The position numbers and the translations under genes are program-made. 64,000 nt of DNA from Planctomycetota bacterium (GTDB taxonomy: Bacteria > Planctomycetota > Planctomycetia > Gemmatales > Gemmataceae), in the NCBI GenBank assembly GCA_021413735.1, contig JAIOPV010000119.1, positions 62,001 to 126,000 on the forward strand. The letters run 5' to 3'. Shown piece by piece: positions 7,957 to 16,413 of the stretch. The number at the start of each line of letters is the position of its first letter. Position 1 is the first letter of the stretch. Below the pieces are notes generated by a model that was not told the DNA's origin, did not search any database, and saw only the letters and a program-made list of their open reading frames with translations.

Positions 7957-8907
7957 GTGGACATCCAGAACAAGCGTATCCTCGTCACCGGCGGATCAGG
8001 GTTCCTCGGTGGTCACGTCCTGGCCCGACTACGGGCTATCGGATGCCGACACATCATCGCCCCGCGTTCCGCCGAGTGCGATCTCACTCGCGAATCCGAC
8101 GTCTTGCGATTGCTGCAAAAAGAACGCCCCAACGTCGTGCTGCACCTCGCCGCCAAGGTCGGCGGTATCGGAGCGAACCGGAAATACCCCGGCACGTTCC
8201 TGTACCACAACCTCATCATGGGCACACACCTGATCGAAGGCTCTCGGCAGTACGATGTCGAGAAGTTCGTGATGGTTGGGACGATTTGCTCGTATCCGAA
8301 GTTCACGCCTGTGCCGTTCAAGGAATCGGACCTCTGGAACGGCTACCCGGAAGAAACGAACGCTCCGTATGGGCTTGCCAAGAAGATGCTGCTGGCCCAA
8401 CTCCAGGCTTACAAGCAGGAGTTCGGGTTCAATGGCGTGAACGTCATGCTCGTGAACTTGTACGGGCCGAACGATAACTTCGACCTGGAAAGTTCGCACG
8501 TCATTCCGGCCTTGATCCGCAAGTGCATCGAGGCCAAGGAACGCGGCGACAAGTTCCTGCCAGTCTGGGGCACCGGCAAGCCCACTCGCGAGTTCCTGTA
8601 CGCGGAAGACGCCGCTGAAGCGCTCGTTCGTTCGGCCGAGATTCTGGAGACAGCCGAACCTGTGAATGTCGGCTCCGGGAAAGAAATTGCGATCAGTGAG
8701 TTGGTGAAGATCATCGCCGAGAAGACTGGCTTCAAGGGCGAACTGCGGTTCGATCCGAACATGCCGGATGGTCAACCGCGTCGCTGCCTCGATGTGACTT
8801 TAGCGAAACAGTTGCTGAACTTTGAGGCAAAAACTTCTTTTGCTACCGGTCTGGAAAAGACGATCAACTGGTATCTGGCGTCGCGCAAGGTTGCCGCCGC
8901 CGCATGA
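7957..8907 (+). CDS. fcl: GDP-L-fucose synthase family epimerase/reductase
   Basis: 316 residues from a GTG start with GGAG 7 nt upstream, matching the usual length of about 310-320; a longer frame exists upstream but has no homologous content. Extended SDR: RILVTGGSGFLGGHV (NAD(P) loop) at the N-terminus, HLAAKVGGIGANR near 70, catalytic YGLAKK near 137, and the GDP-sugar binding block NLYGPNDNFDLESSHVIPA. It converts GDP-4-keto-6-deoxymannose to GDP-L-fucose. No gmd gene lies in the window. It is followed by a terminator-like hairpin and a glycosyltransferase, so it probably feeds surface glycan synthesis. Confidence 0.87.
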   Translation: MDIQNKRILVTGGSGFLGGHVLARLRAIGCRHIIAPRSAECDLTRESDVLRLLQKERPNVVLHLAAKVGGIGANRKYPGTFLYHNLIMGTHLIEGSRQYDVEKFVMVGTICSYPKFTPVPFKESDLWNGYPEETNAPYGLAKKMLLAQLQAYKQEFGFNGVNVMLVNLYGPNDNFDLESSHVIPALIRKCIEAKERGDKFLPVWGTGKPTREFLYAEDAAEALVRSAEILETAEPVNVGSGKEIAISELVKIIAEKTGFKGELRFDPNMPDGQPRRCLDVTLAKQLLNFEAKTSFATGLEKTINWYLASRKVAAAA

Positions 8908-8917
8908 CGACAATTAG

Positions 8918-8943
8918 CCCACGGATTGCTCTCCGTGGGTTTT
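8918..8943 (+). terminator. Intrinsic terminator
   Basis: Stem CCCACGGA (8918-8925) and TCCGTGGG (8932-8939), 6-nt loop, followed by TTTT (8940-8943). It starts 10 nt after the GDP-fucose synthase stop. It may be partial, as the glycosyltransferase ATG is only 19 nt further. Confidence 0.8.
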
Positions 8944-8962
8944 CCACGCGCAGGAGCCACGG

Positions 8963-10009
8963 ATGAGCGAATCGCAGGACGCGAAGACACAGCACGAAAC
9001 CGCACCGTCGCACCTCGTTCTGGCCCAGTTACAGGCCGAGATGAAGGAACTGCGTGCTTACGTCGCCGCGATGGAACTCAATTTCCGGAACGTCAGTTAC
9101 ACGGGTGTCCTCAGGCGTGCGGCTGCGAAACTGTTGGGGGCCAAGCTCCACCAACTGGAACAGTACCGCTCACGGCACGTTCACATTCCCAGGTCGTACT
9201 TCCGCACGGCTCCGCCAGATAATCCGCCGCTGATCTCGATCGTCACCCCGTCGTACAACCAGGGGCGTTTCCTCGAAGAAACGCTCAAGAGCGTCCTCGA
9301 TCAGAACTATCCGCGCCTCGAATACGCGGTGCAGGACGGCGGCTCGAAGGATGAATCCGTCGCCGTGATGGAGAAGTATCGCAACAAGTTGATTCACGCG
9401 GAGTCCCGCAAAGACAAGGGCCAGGGCCACGCGATCAACCTCGGTTTCGCACACGCCTGTCGTGGCGAGATCATGGCGTACCTTAACTCCGACGACCTGT
9501 TGTTACCCGGTGCGTTGAACTATGTCGCGTCGTACTTCGAGAAGCATCCCAAGGTAGATGTCGTTTACGGTCACCGCGTGATTATCGACCACCACAGTCA
9601 GGAAGTCGGGCGTTGGGTGCTGCCTGGGCACTCGGAGAAAATGCTGCTGTGGGCCGACTATGTCCCACAGGAAACACTCTTCTGGCGACGCAGCATCTGG
9701 GAGAAGGCTGGCGGTCAAATCGACGAATCGTTCCAGTTCGCGCTCGACTGGGATATGTTGTTGCGGTTCCGCGATGCCGGGGCACATTTCGTTCGACTGC
9801 CGCGATTCCTCGGAGCGTTCCGCGTTCACCCCACGCAGAAAACGTCAGCGGAACTCGCGGCGACTGGCACGCCCGAAATGAACCGACTCCGTCAGCGAGT
9901 GCATGGCCGATCTGCGACGCTGATGGACATCCGCAAGAATCTCCGCGGCTACATGATGTCGCACGTTTGGCACAACTGGCTTTACCGATTGGGCATCGCC
10001 AACCAATGA
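8963..10009 (+). CDS. Family 2 glycosyltransferase
   Basis: 348 residues with GGAG upstream of the ATG. An N-terminal extension of about 85 residues (helical, LAQLQAEMKELRAYVAAMEL) precedes a GT-A domain: ISIVTPSYNQGRFLEETLKS, the nucleotide-binding DGGSKDES, and the metal-binding NSDD in MAYLNSDDLLLPGA. The WRRSIWEKAGG and LDWDMLLRF blocks are typical acceptor-side motifs of inverting GT2 enzymes. No membrane segment, so it is cytoplasmic or peripheral. Placed next to GDP-fucose synthase, it probably adds a sugar to a surface polysaccharide. Confidence 0.92.
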   Translation: MSESQDAKTQHETAPSHLVLAQLQAEMKELRAYVAAMELNFRNVSYTGVLRRAAAKLLGAKLHQLEQYRSRHVHIPRSYFRTAPPDNPPLISIVTPSYNQGRFLEETLKSVLDQNYPRLEYAVQDGGSKDESVAVMEKYRNKLIHAESRKDKGQGHAINLGFAHACRGEIMAYLNSDDLLLPGALNYVASYFEKHPKVDVVYGHRVIIDHHSQEVGRWVLPGHSEKMLLWADYVPQETLFWRRSIWEKAGGQIDESFQFALDWDMLLRFRDAGAHFVRLPRFLGAFRVHPTQKTSAELAATGTPEMNRLRQRVHGRSATLMDIRKNLRGYMMSHVWHNWLYRLGIANQ

Positions 10010-10017
10010 CGCCACGG

Positions 10018-10503
10018 CTACGCGCTACCAGACAAGACCAATAAGCGGAATACGTCGCCGAGAAATCCGACGACGTATTCCTCAATGCCGGGCGATCTTC
10101 GCTCCGAATTGCCCGCAACGTTCAGCACTCGCACGCCGGTCGCCACGATCCACTCGGCCACTTCCTCGGGCATCCGATTTCCTCGCAAGCACACGTCGTA
10201 GCACGGCTTCTGGTGTTCCAGACACAGTTTCAGCGTGAGCGTTTCGCCAGGCGAATTCCAGTCCGTCGCGAAGCGTAGCGTCGCATCGGCTTCTTGCACG
10301 TTCAACGCCGTTCGCGGTGGATACTGGTTGCTGGTCGTCTCGCGGATTCCGTACTTCTCGGCAAACTCCGGATGAGTTCCGTCGTGTGCGAGGAAACCAC
10401 TGGGCATCCAGCCACCAGTCGGAATACCGGCCTGACGTGCCGCGATGAGTCCCGCTCGATCCGCTCCGGTTTGCCCACCTGAAATCACACGCGCCAGTGC
10501 CAT
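10018..10503 (-). CDS. Putative molybdenum-cofactor carrier-like (SLOG-type) protein
   Basis: 161 residues. The ATG at 10503 has GAGGAA upstream; a longer frame to 10533 is less likely. The N-terminus [16 protein letters not shown] and the following [13 protein letters not shown] are characteristic of the 'putative molybdenum carrier' family (PF12694), a Rossmann-like fold related to the YpsA/lysine-decarboxylase-like SLOG group that binds nucleotide or cofactor. The middle [18 protein letters not shown] fits the family. No molybdopterin genes are near. It ends 8 nt from the convergent glycosyltransferase. Confidence 0.85.
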   Translation of the reverse strand: MALARVISGGQTGADRAGLIAARQAGIPTGGWMPSGFLAHDGTHPEFAEKYGIRETTSNQYPPRTALNVQEADATLRFATDWNSPGETLTLKLCLEHQKPCYDVCLRGNRMPEEVAEWIVATGVRVLNVAGNSERRSPGIEEYVVGFLGDVFRLLVLSGSA

Positions 10504-10638
10504 CGTTTCGAGATTCCTCAAAATTGTTACCAACGAATCGGAACGGATCGCGTTTTGACAGCGCCACGCCGCAGACGGGGAGTGTTTGCTATGACCGCCA
10601 GAATCAGGGAGAATCGACGATCTCTCCCGGAGGTCATC

Positions 10639-11337
10639 ATGAGTCCGCGCCGGCTGGGGTTCACGTTGATCGAGTTGTTGGTCGTGATCGCGATCATCGC
10701 GATCCTGATCGGGTTACTGTTGCCGGCCGTGCAGAAAGTGCGAGAGGCTGCGGCCCGAACGCAATGCGCCAACAACCTGAAGCAGTTCGGCCTCGCGGCT
10801 CACAACTACGCGGGCGACAACGATAGTAAACTTCCGATGACGCTCGCGAACGGCGTGTATTGGGCACCGTTCGACGATCGCGTGAGTTACGCCGCACCAC
10901 CGCTCCCGGACTACGATCCGACGACTACGATTTTGTGGCGTTACCTCGAAGGCAATGCCAAGGTCTTCCGCTGTCCGAACGGTTTCGACCGGCTCGCTGG
11001 CAGTCCGACAAAAGGCCAACCGCTGCAACTCGGCTATGCGATCAACAGCGTTGTGGGTGGGCCGCAAGGGCGATCCTTGGTTCACATCACGAACGGCAAC
11101 GGCACATCCCAGGTGATGTTTCTCTGGGAACATTGCCGTTCGCCTGGATGTTCGACGAATGGTGTCACGCCGTCGGGCCTCGCGGCTGGTCTTCCGTGGC
11201 CGATCACGGATGCCGACACGGTGAACCACTACCCCGAAGATCGGCACGTCGGGGTATTCGGCGTGCAGTTCTGCGATGGTCACGTCGCGATGATGCGAGC
11301 CACCGAGATCACCAACGCGATGTATTACATCCAGTGA
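10639..11337 (+). CDS. DUF1559-type type II/IV pseudopilin
   Basis: 232 residues; GGAGG upstream of the ATG. The prepilin signature is [20 protein letters not shown], with cleavage expected after Gly before Phe-Thr-Leu-Ile-Glu, followed by [16 protein letters not shown], typical of the planctomycete DUF1559 (SBP_bac_10) family. The C-terminus has the usual FCDGHVAMM motif (H-x-G-class tail). These proteins are massively duplicated in planctomycetes and are thought to be exported and assembled at the cell surface; the precise role is unknown. Processing needs a prepilin peptidase encoded elsewhere. Confidence 0.95.
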   Translation: MSPRRLGFTLIELLVVIAIIAILIGLLLPAVQKVREAAARTQCANNLKQFGLAAHNYAGDNDSKLPMTLANGVYWAPFDDRVSYAAPPLPDYDPTTTILWRYLEGNAKVFRCPNGFDRLAGSPTKGQPLQLGYAINSVVGGPQGRSLVHITNGNGTSQVMFLWEHCRSPGCSTNGVTPSGLAAGLPWPITDADTVNHYPEDRHVGVFGVQFCDGHVAMMRATEITNAMYYIQ

Positions 11338-11341
11338 ACGC

Positions 11342-11359
11342 GCCGCCCGTTGGGGCGGC
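11342..11359 (+). terminator. GC-rich hairpin after pseudopilin gene
   Basis: Stem GCCGCCC (11342-11348) and GGGCGGC (11353-11359) with loop GTTG, 5 nt after the stop. It lies between two convergent genes (the next stops at 11373). No T-tract on the plus strand. Confidence 0.6.
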
Positions 11360-11372
11360 CGCTCAACCGGAA

Positions 11373-13124
11373 TCACTTTTTCTCGTACACGATCTTTCCG
11401 CCGATGATTGTCGTCAGCACTTTCGTGTCCTTCACGTCATCGACGGGGCACGTCAGCACGTCGCGGTCCACGATGATGAGGTCGCCGAGTTTGCCCGCCT
11501 CCAGCGAACCCTTCTCCTTCTCCTCGCGACCAAGATAAGCGTTGTTGATCGTGTAGAGCCGCAAGGCCTGCTCGCGAGTCAGCACCTCAGTCGGTTCCAG
11601 AACGCCACCGCGTTCCAGCTTACGAGTCAGCGTTTCCCAGATGCCTAGCCACGGCGACCACGGGTTCGTGCTATCCAGCGGATCGTAACGCAGCATGTGA
11701 TCGCTACCGCCGCCGATGGTCGTGTACTCCATCCACGACTTGTACGGCTGGAACCACCGCATCCGCTCTGGTCCGAGCACTTTCAGAAGCGTGTGGCCGT
11801 CCTTGTAGAGCCATGCGGGTTGCACGTCGGCACAAACACCGAGCTTCTTGCAGCGTTCGAGATTGTGCTGACTCGGGAAGTTCGCGTGCGTGATGCAGAA
11901 CCGCAAATCCTTGATTGGCGTGATGCGGTCAGCGGTTTCGTAAGCATCGAGCAACACGTCCATCGCGCCTTCGCCGGCCGTGTGCGAAGTGACAGCCCAC
12001 TTCCGTTTCGCGGCTTCCTCGCACACCATTTGAAGCTGTTCGGTCTTCGCGAAGAGCAGCCCACGATAATCGTCTTCAGTCACCTGATAGGTGTCGCCCT
12101 TCGGCCACGGCTTCCGCATGTACGCGGTGCCGTTAAGCATGCCGCCGTCGGTGAACATCTTGATCGGGCCAATGCGAACCCACTCGTCTCCGACGCCGGT
12201 CGGACCGCCGCGACCATCCTTACCGGGAAGATCATCAAACCGCTTGGCGATCTCTTCCCGAGTGCCGCCGGGACTGAACCCACGACACGCGTTTACCCGC
12301 ACCGTGAGTTCGTTCGCCTTCTGCAACGACAGGTAGAAATCGACGTCGCCGCGACTGGCGCTGCGGTCGGAAATGCTCGTGATGCCGTGCTCGTTGTACA
12401 GCGAGAAGAGCTTAATCACCGCGGCGCGTTTCTTCTCAGCGGAGACGTTATCTCCGCCGCCGGGCACGCCCTTCAGCACGCCGTAAGCACTGCGAAGCAT
12501 TCCCGTCGGCTCGCCAGTCACGGGGTCTTTCACGACCTGTCCCGTGCCTGGGTTCTTGGTATCCTTGGTGACACCCGACACCTTCAGCCCCATCGAATTC
12601 GTGATTCCCGCAGGGCCAGCGTGATACAGCACCGGATGCTTCGGAGCGGCTTCGTCGAGTTCTGCCTTCGTGGGAAAGCGGGCTTCCTTGAGCCGCGTCG
12701 GGAACGCATAGCGAAGAACAATCCACTGACCTTCCGGCGTCTCGGCTGCTCGCTTCTTGATGTAGTCGAACACTTCGGGCAGCGATCGCAGCAATGGCGT
12801 TCCGTCGCCGACTTCGCTGAGTGCCGCTCCGATCGGGTGAACGTGACTGTCGTAAAGCCCAGGCAGAACAGTCTTGCCCTTGGCGTCAATGACGTGAGTT
12901 TTCGGACCCTTCAACTTCAGCACATCGGCGTTGCTTCCGACTGCTGTGATCTTGCCGCCGCGAACAGCGACAGCTTCGGCGAGCGAGAACTTCGCATCTA
13001 CCGTGACGACCTTCGCATTGTGAACGATCACGTCAGCGGGGTCGTCGGCCTTGGCAGATGCGAACGAACTGGGATCAGCGAGCAGCACGCCCACGAATAG
13101 CGCGAGCGGGAAGAGACGTTTCAT
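11373..13124 (-). CDS. Exported YtcJ-like metal-dependent amidohydrolase
   Basis: 583 residues from the ATG at 13124, which has GGAGG just upstream and gives a signal peptide (MKRLFPLALFVGVLLADPSS). An amidohydrolase superfamily TIM barrel: VIHNAKVVTVD-type composite domain entry, metal-binding HVH in LPGLYDSHVHPIG, SHTAGEGAMD, FCITHANFP, and C-terminal GSDHMLRYDPLDS, LTREQALRLYTINNAYL and GSLEAGKLGDLIIVDRD. YtcJ-type proteins hydrolyse N-acyl or formamide bonds; substrate unknown. The export signal suggests a periplasmic scavenging role. It appears to be transcribed alone. Confidence 0.9.
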   Translation of the reverse strand: MKRLFPLALFVGVLLADPSSFASAKADDPADVIVHNAKVVTVDAKFSLAEAVAVRGGKITAVGSNADVLKLKGPKTHVIDAKGKTVLPGLYDSHVHPIGAALSEVGDGTPLLRSLPEVFDYIKKRAAETPEGQWIVLRYAFPTRLKEARFPTKAELDEAAPKHPVLYHAGPAGITNSMGLKVSGVTKDTKNPGTGQVVKDPVTGEPTGMLRSAYGVLKGVPGGGDNVSAEKKRAAVIKLFSLYNEHGITSISDRSASRGDVDFYLSLQKANELTVRVNACRGFSPGGTREEIAKRFDDLPGKDGRGGPTGVGDEWVRIGPIKMFTDGGMLNGTAYMRKPWPKGDTYQVTEDDYRGLLFAKTEQLQMVCEEAAKRKWAVTSHTAGEGAMDVLLDAYETADRITPIKDLRFCITHANFPSQHNLERCKKLGVCADVQPAWLYKDGHTLLKVLGPERMRWFQPYKSWMEYTTIGGGSDHMLRYDPLDSTNPWSPWLGIWETLTRKLERGGVLEPTEVLTREQALRLYTINNAYLGREEKEKGSLEAGKLGDLIIVDRDVLTCPVDDVKDTKVLTTIIGGKIVYEKK

Positions 13125-13218
13125 GGCAGCCTCCGGATGAGTGCCGAACCGCGTCCCGGTCGGCACCGACATCATCCGGTTGCAGATGCCGCTTAGCAAC
13201 AACTGATCGGAATCCTGT

Positions 13219-13677
13219 TCAAGACGGATTGGCACGGCGAATGGCGTTGATTGTCGTGTCGAGTTGCGAGAGGAAGCGTGAACGGTCTTTCGGCGTCATC
13301 GCTGCCGGTCCGCCGCCGCTGACGGTGCCGGCTTGTCGCAGGTCTTCCATCAGGTCACGCACCGCAAGTGCTTCGCCAACACTCGCCGCGTCGAGCAGCC
13401 GACCCTTCGCATCGAGAACCACACCGCCAGCAGCCACACAACGAGCCGCCAGCGGAATGTCGGCAGTGATCGTGATGTCACCAGGTCCGACAACGCTCGC
13501 AATCCAGTCGTCGGCGGCACCGAATCCAGTTCGCACAACCAATTCAACCAGCGGGTCCGTCGGCACCCATAGATGTGAGTTCGCCACAACGACGACACGC
13601 CAAGCGTACCGCTTGGCGACGCGGTAAACCTCGTCCTTCACCGGGCACGCATCAGCATCGACGTAAATCACCAGCAT
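13219..13677 (-). CDS. YaiI/YqxD family protein (DUF188)
   Basis: 152 residues starting MLVIYVDADACPVKDEVYRV, the signature of the YaiI/YqxD family (PF02639), a PIN-like fold with acidic residues suggesting nuclease activity, unproven. VVVVANSH, DDWIASVVGPGDITITADIPLA and the GRLLD block match the family. It sits 16 nt downstream of a methyltransferase-like gene on the same strand and probably forms a two-gene transcript with it. Confidence 0.92.
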   Translation of the reverse strand: MLVIYVDADACPVKDEVYRVAKRYAWRVVVVANSHLWVPTDPLVELVVRTGFGAADDWIASVVGPGDITITADIPLAARCVAAGGVVLDAKGRLLDAASVGEALAVRDLMEDLRQAGTVSGGGPAAMTPKDRSRFLSQLDTTINAIRRANPS

Positions 13678-13693
13678 CAACTCACCACCTGGG

Positions 13694-14314
13694 TTATTTC
13701 CGGCGGCGTTTCGCGGTCTTCCGACGAAAACGGATGCCGTCGGTGCCGTGATAGGTTCCCAACACGGCACCATTCCCCGCGTACCACTCGAACAAGTCGC
13801 CGGTCACGAATTCTTCGTCCGGCCACGGATACGCGAACACCACATCCAAATCTTTCATGTCGAGCCCGAGGTCGTCGTAAGCGTGGTCGCCGTCGGTGGT
13901 GAACCACGAATAACTACCGGCTGCGTAAACCCGATTTTCCGCTCCTCGCGGCACGAAACTTCCCTGCACAAACTCCACGGGCAGCTCGAAATCCTCAGCG
14001 AGTTTGCGAGCCTCGATCACCAATTCCATTTCGATCTCGATACCGCAAGCATCGTAATCGAGCATCGCCGCGAGGCACGTCACCACGCCGAAGCCGCTGC
14101 CCCATTCGCAGAACTGCCGACCGCGTGCGAACGTGCTCGCCGAGAGATCACGCAACACTCGATATGCCAGGGTGTAATCGGAGGGCACGAAGCCGGGGAT
14201 GCGGCAGTCGTCCTGAAATCGCTCGATTCGCCGATCCGCCTCGGTGATGAATCGACACACATCCTCGGGAATGGGTTCGTTCGTCGCTGGCAAAGTGAAA
14301 TCGAGCAAGGGCAT
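13694..14314 (-). CDS. Class I SAM-dependent methyltransferase-like protein
   Basis: 206 residues. The SAM-binding motif I is visible as FCEWGSGFGVVTCLAAML near residues 68-85, followed by an acidic residue at the end of strand 2 (GIEIEMELV). FVQGSFVPRG and DVVFAYPWPDEEF correspond to later Rossmann strands. The C-terminus ends in a basic tail (FRRKTAKRRRK), suggesting nucleic acid or membrane contact, though this is inference. Substrate unknown. Upstream of the YaiI-type gene with a 16-nt gap. Confidence 0.75.
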   Translation of the reverse strand: MPLLDFTLPATNEPIPEDVCRFITEADRRIERFQDDCRIPGFVPSDYTLAYRVLRDLSASTFARGRQFCEWGSGFGVVTCLAAMLDYDACGIEIEMELVIEARKLAEDFELPVEFVQGSFVPRGAENRVYAAGSYSWFTTDGDHAYDDLGLDMKDLDVVFAYPWPDEEFVTGDLFEWYAGNGAVLGTYHGTDGIRFRRKTAKRRRK

Positions 14315-14376
14315 CGTTTTGCTGCGTCCGCGAATACTTCGGAGGGGTGCAACGCTGTTGGTCCGCTCCCGAATCC

Positions 14377-16137
14377 TTACTTGCCGACACGCGGTGTGGT
14401 GCGGAGAAGTTCCAGCGAGCCAGGTTCGAGTTTCGTCTTGTCGAGCATGATCGCGTTTCGGTTGAGGGCATCGGAAAGCGCCTGCCCCAAATCCGGATGC
14501 CGAAGTCGGAACGCCTCCACTGCCGCTAACCCCTTATCAGGCCCGCCGAGTTTCAGGGGGAATCTCGGGAAGGGCGTTTCGATCACCCGCATGACCAGAT
14601 CGTTCGACGCACGCGCGGCCTGCGGGGTATCGCGGTGTGCCAGCACCACGGCCTCTCCAATTCGGCCGGCAGCGCTCGCGTCCCGTGCCGCAACGGAATC
14701 CGGATCCTGCTTCTTCGGGAAGATGATTGGGGAAAACTGCTCGCTTTCCAGCTTTCGGAAACGAGCCTCGGCTTCATCAAGGCGATGCTCCTTGACGTAC
14801 AGCAATCCAAGTTCGATCGACCAGCGAACCAACTTGTCGGGCGTCGTGTTGCGATTCTCCAGGGCGGCGATCAGTTCACGTTCGTGGGTGGGAACAATCT
14901 TTTCTGGCGAGCGAATGTCCGCGAGTCCGGGTGTGGTTTGAGGTGGAACAATCGGTGCCGGAGTTGGCGTTATTTCGGGTGGTGGGTTCATCTTCGCGAA
15001 AACCAACACGCCGCTGGCGACCGCCACGATACAGGCCACACCCGCGAGAAGCCAGCGGCCCACCCGCATCGGTGGAGCCGCTTGCATCGGCCCAGACATC
15101 GACCCAGCCATCACAACCGTGCCGCTCGTTGCGCTCGGAATGGAGCCACTTGCGGAAGGGATTCCGTTCGTCTGCATCGTCGAGAGACTGAACGCCGCCG
15201 GTTGCTGCGTGGGATTGGCGACTGCGATGCCGTCTCGAACTTTCGCCACATCGCGAAGGATGTCCCGAGCCGACTGATAGCGTTCGGCGGGATTCTTCGC
15301 CATCATCTTGTGAACCATCGCGCACAGATCGCTGGGCAGATCAGGGCGAAGTTCCCCTAACTGGTGGGGTTGTTCCTGGACATGCTTCAGTGCGACATCG
15401 AACGCGGTGACTCCTCGAAACGGCGGCTCACCAGCGAGCAAGTGATAGCACGTCACGCCCAGCGAATAGATATCACTGCGGTGATCGACGACACGCCCCT
15501 GCACCTGTTCCGGCGACATATACAGCGGGGTACCGAGGGTGACGCCGCTTTGCGTCAGGTTCGTGGCGGGCTTTTCACCGGCGAAGAATCGCGACAGCCC
15601 GAAGTCGGTCACCTTCACTTCGACTTTGCGAGTGACGAGGATGTTCTCGGGCTTGATATCCCGGTGAACGATTCCTTCCTCGTGTGCTTTCTGAAGGGCG
15701 AGCACAACCTGCCGAACGATGCTGAGCGTGATGGCGAGATCGGGCGGCCCCTTGCGGACGAGATACTCGCGAAGATTGCGGCCCTCGACGTATTCGAGAA
15801 CCATGTATCGCAGGCCGTCGGCTTCGCCGATTTGGTGGATGTGAACGATGTTCGGGTGGTTCAATTTCGCGACGGCTTCGGCTTCAGCCTGGAATCGCTT
15901 GAGTGCGGTGAGGTTGGTGGTCAGGTCGTTGCGGAGCAGTTTGACGGCGACATCTCGCTTCAGAGAGAGTTGCCGGGCGAGGTAGACCTGTCCCATTCCT
16001 CCGGCCCCGATGCGGCGCAGCAGTTGGTAGTCGCCGAGGATTCGACCCGTCAGGTCGGGTGGCGCTTCTGAAGCCTGTGCGTCGGTGGGTTCGAGAGGTT
16101 GCGTGTCCGGCATTACTCCGGCTCCGGTAGTTTTCAT
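14377..16137 (-). CDS. Membrane-anchored Ser/Thr protein kinase 1
   Basis: 586 residues (an ATG 8 codons in is an alternative start). Hanks-type kinase: glycine loop RIGAGGMGQVYLAR near 42-55, VAVKLL lysine, catalytic HRDIKPEN near 163, DFGLSRF near 183, GTPLYMSPEQ activation segment, and DIYSLGV. A Ser/Thr/Met-rich linker is followed by one membrane segment near 375-395 (WLLAGVACIVAVASGVLVFA) and an extracytoplasmic part of about 190 residues with TPR-like helices (LGLLYVKEHRLDEAEARFRKLE). It is likely a sensor kinase with the C-terminal part outside. Substrate unknown. Confidence 0.94.
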   Translation of the reverse strand: MKTTGAGVMPDTQPLEPTDAQASEAPPDLTGRILGDYQLLRRIGAGGMGQVYLARQLSLKRDVAVKLLRNDLTTNLTALKRFQAEAEAVAKLNHPNIVHIHQIGEADGLRYMVLEYVEGRNLREYLVRKGPPDLAITLSIVRQVVLALQKAHEEGIVHRDIKPENILVTRKVEVKVTDFGLSRFFAGEKPATNLTQSGVTLGTPLYMSPEQVQGRVVDHRSDIYSLGVTCYHLLAGEPPFRGVTAFDVALKHVQEQPHQLGELRPDLPSDLCAMVHKMMAKNPAERYQSARDILRDVAKVRDGIAVANPTQQPAAFSLSTMQTNGIPSASGSIPSATSGTVVMAGSMSGPMQAAPPMRVGRWLLAGVACIVAVASGVLVFAKMNPPPEITPTPAPIVPPQTTPGLADIRSPEKIVPTHERELIAALENRNTTPDKLVRWSIELGLLYVKEHRLDEAEARFRKLESEQFSPIIFPKKQDPDSVAARDASAAGRIGEAVVLAHRDTPQAARASNDLVMRVIETPFPRFPLKLGGPDKGLAAVEAFRLRHPDLGQALSDALNRNAIMLDKTKLEPGSLELLRTTPRVGK

Positions 16138-16413
16138 TCCGAGAACAACCCCGAGAGGGGCCGGACGTTACGCAGCCGAGCGGGCGCGGGTGGGTTTTCT
16201 CATCATAGCCGATCGATACGAAAAGAAAAATGAGACTGGGGTGAGTTGTTGAAGTGACAGTTCGGCCGACTGCGTGTTTCGCATTGCGTCAGAATGGTAA
16301 AGGCCACCCCCCTCGCTGGCACTCGGGGTTCGCCCCAGAAACGACAGCCTTTTGGCGAGCGAGGGGTGACGATACCAGACCCCATGTGAAACACGGAACG
16401 AGTCTGGAACCAA
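16138..16413. other. Intergenic region with imperfect inverted repeat
   Basis: 276 nt between two minus-strand genes. The blocks 16303-16320 (ACCCCCCTCGCTGGC) and 16354-16370 (GGCGAGCGAGGGGTGAC) are imperfect reverse complements. Frames through it on the minus strand are open but encode only this repeat; I do not accept them as genes. Confidence 0.6.

Noticed and set aside
16168-16413. Minus-strand frame between kinase 1 and the membrane glycosyltransferase
   Set aside because: It mostly translates an imperfect inverted repeat and has no domain or ribosome-binding site.
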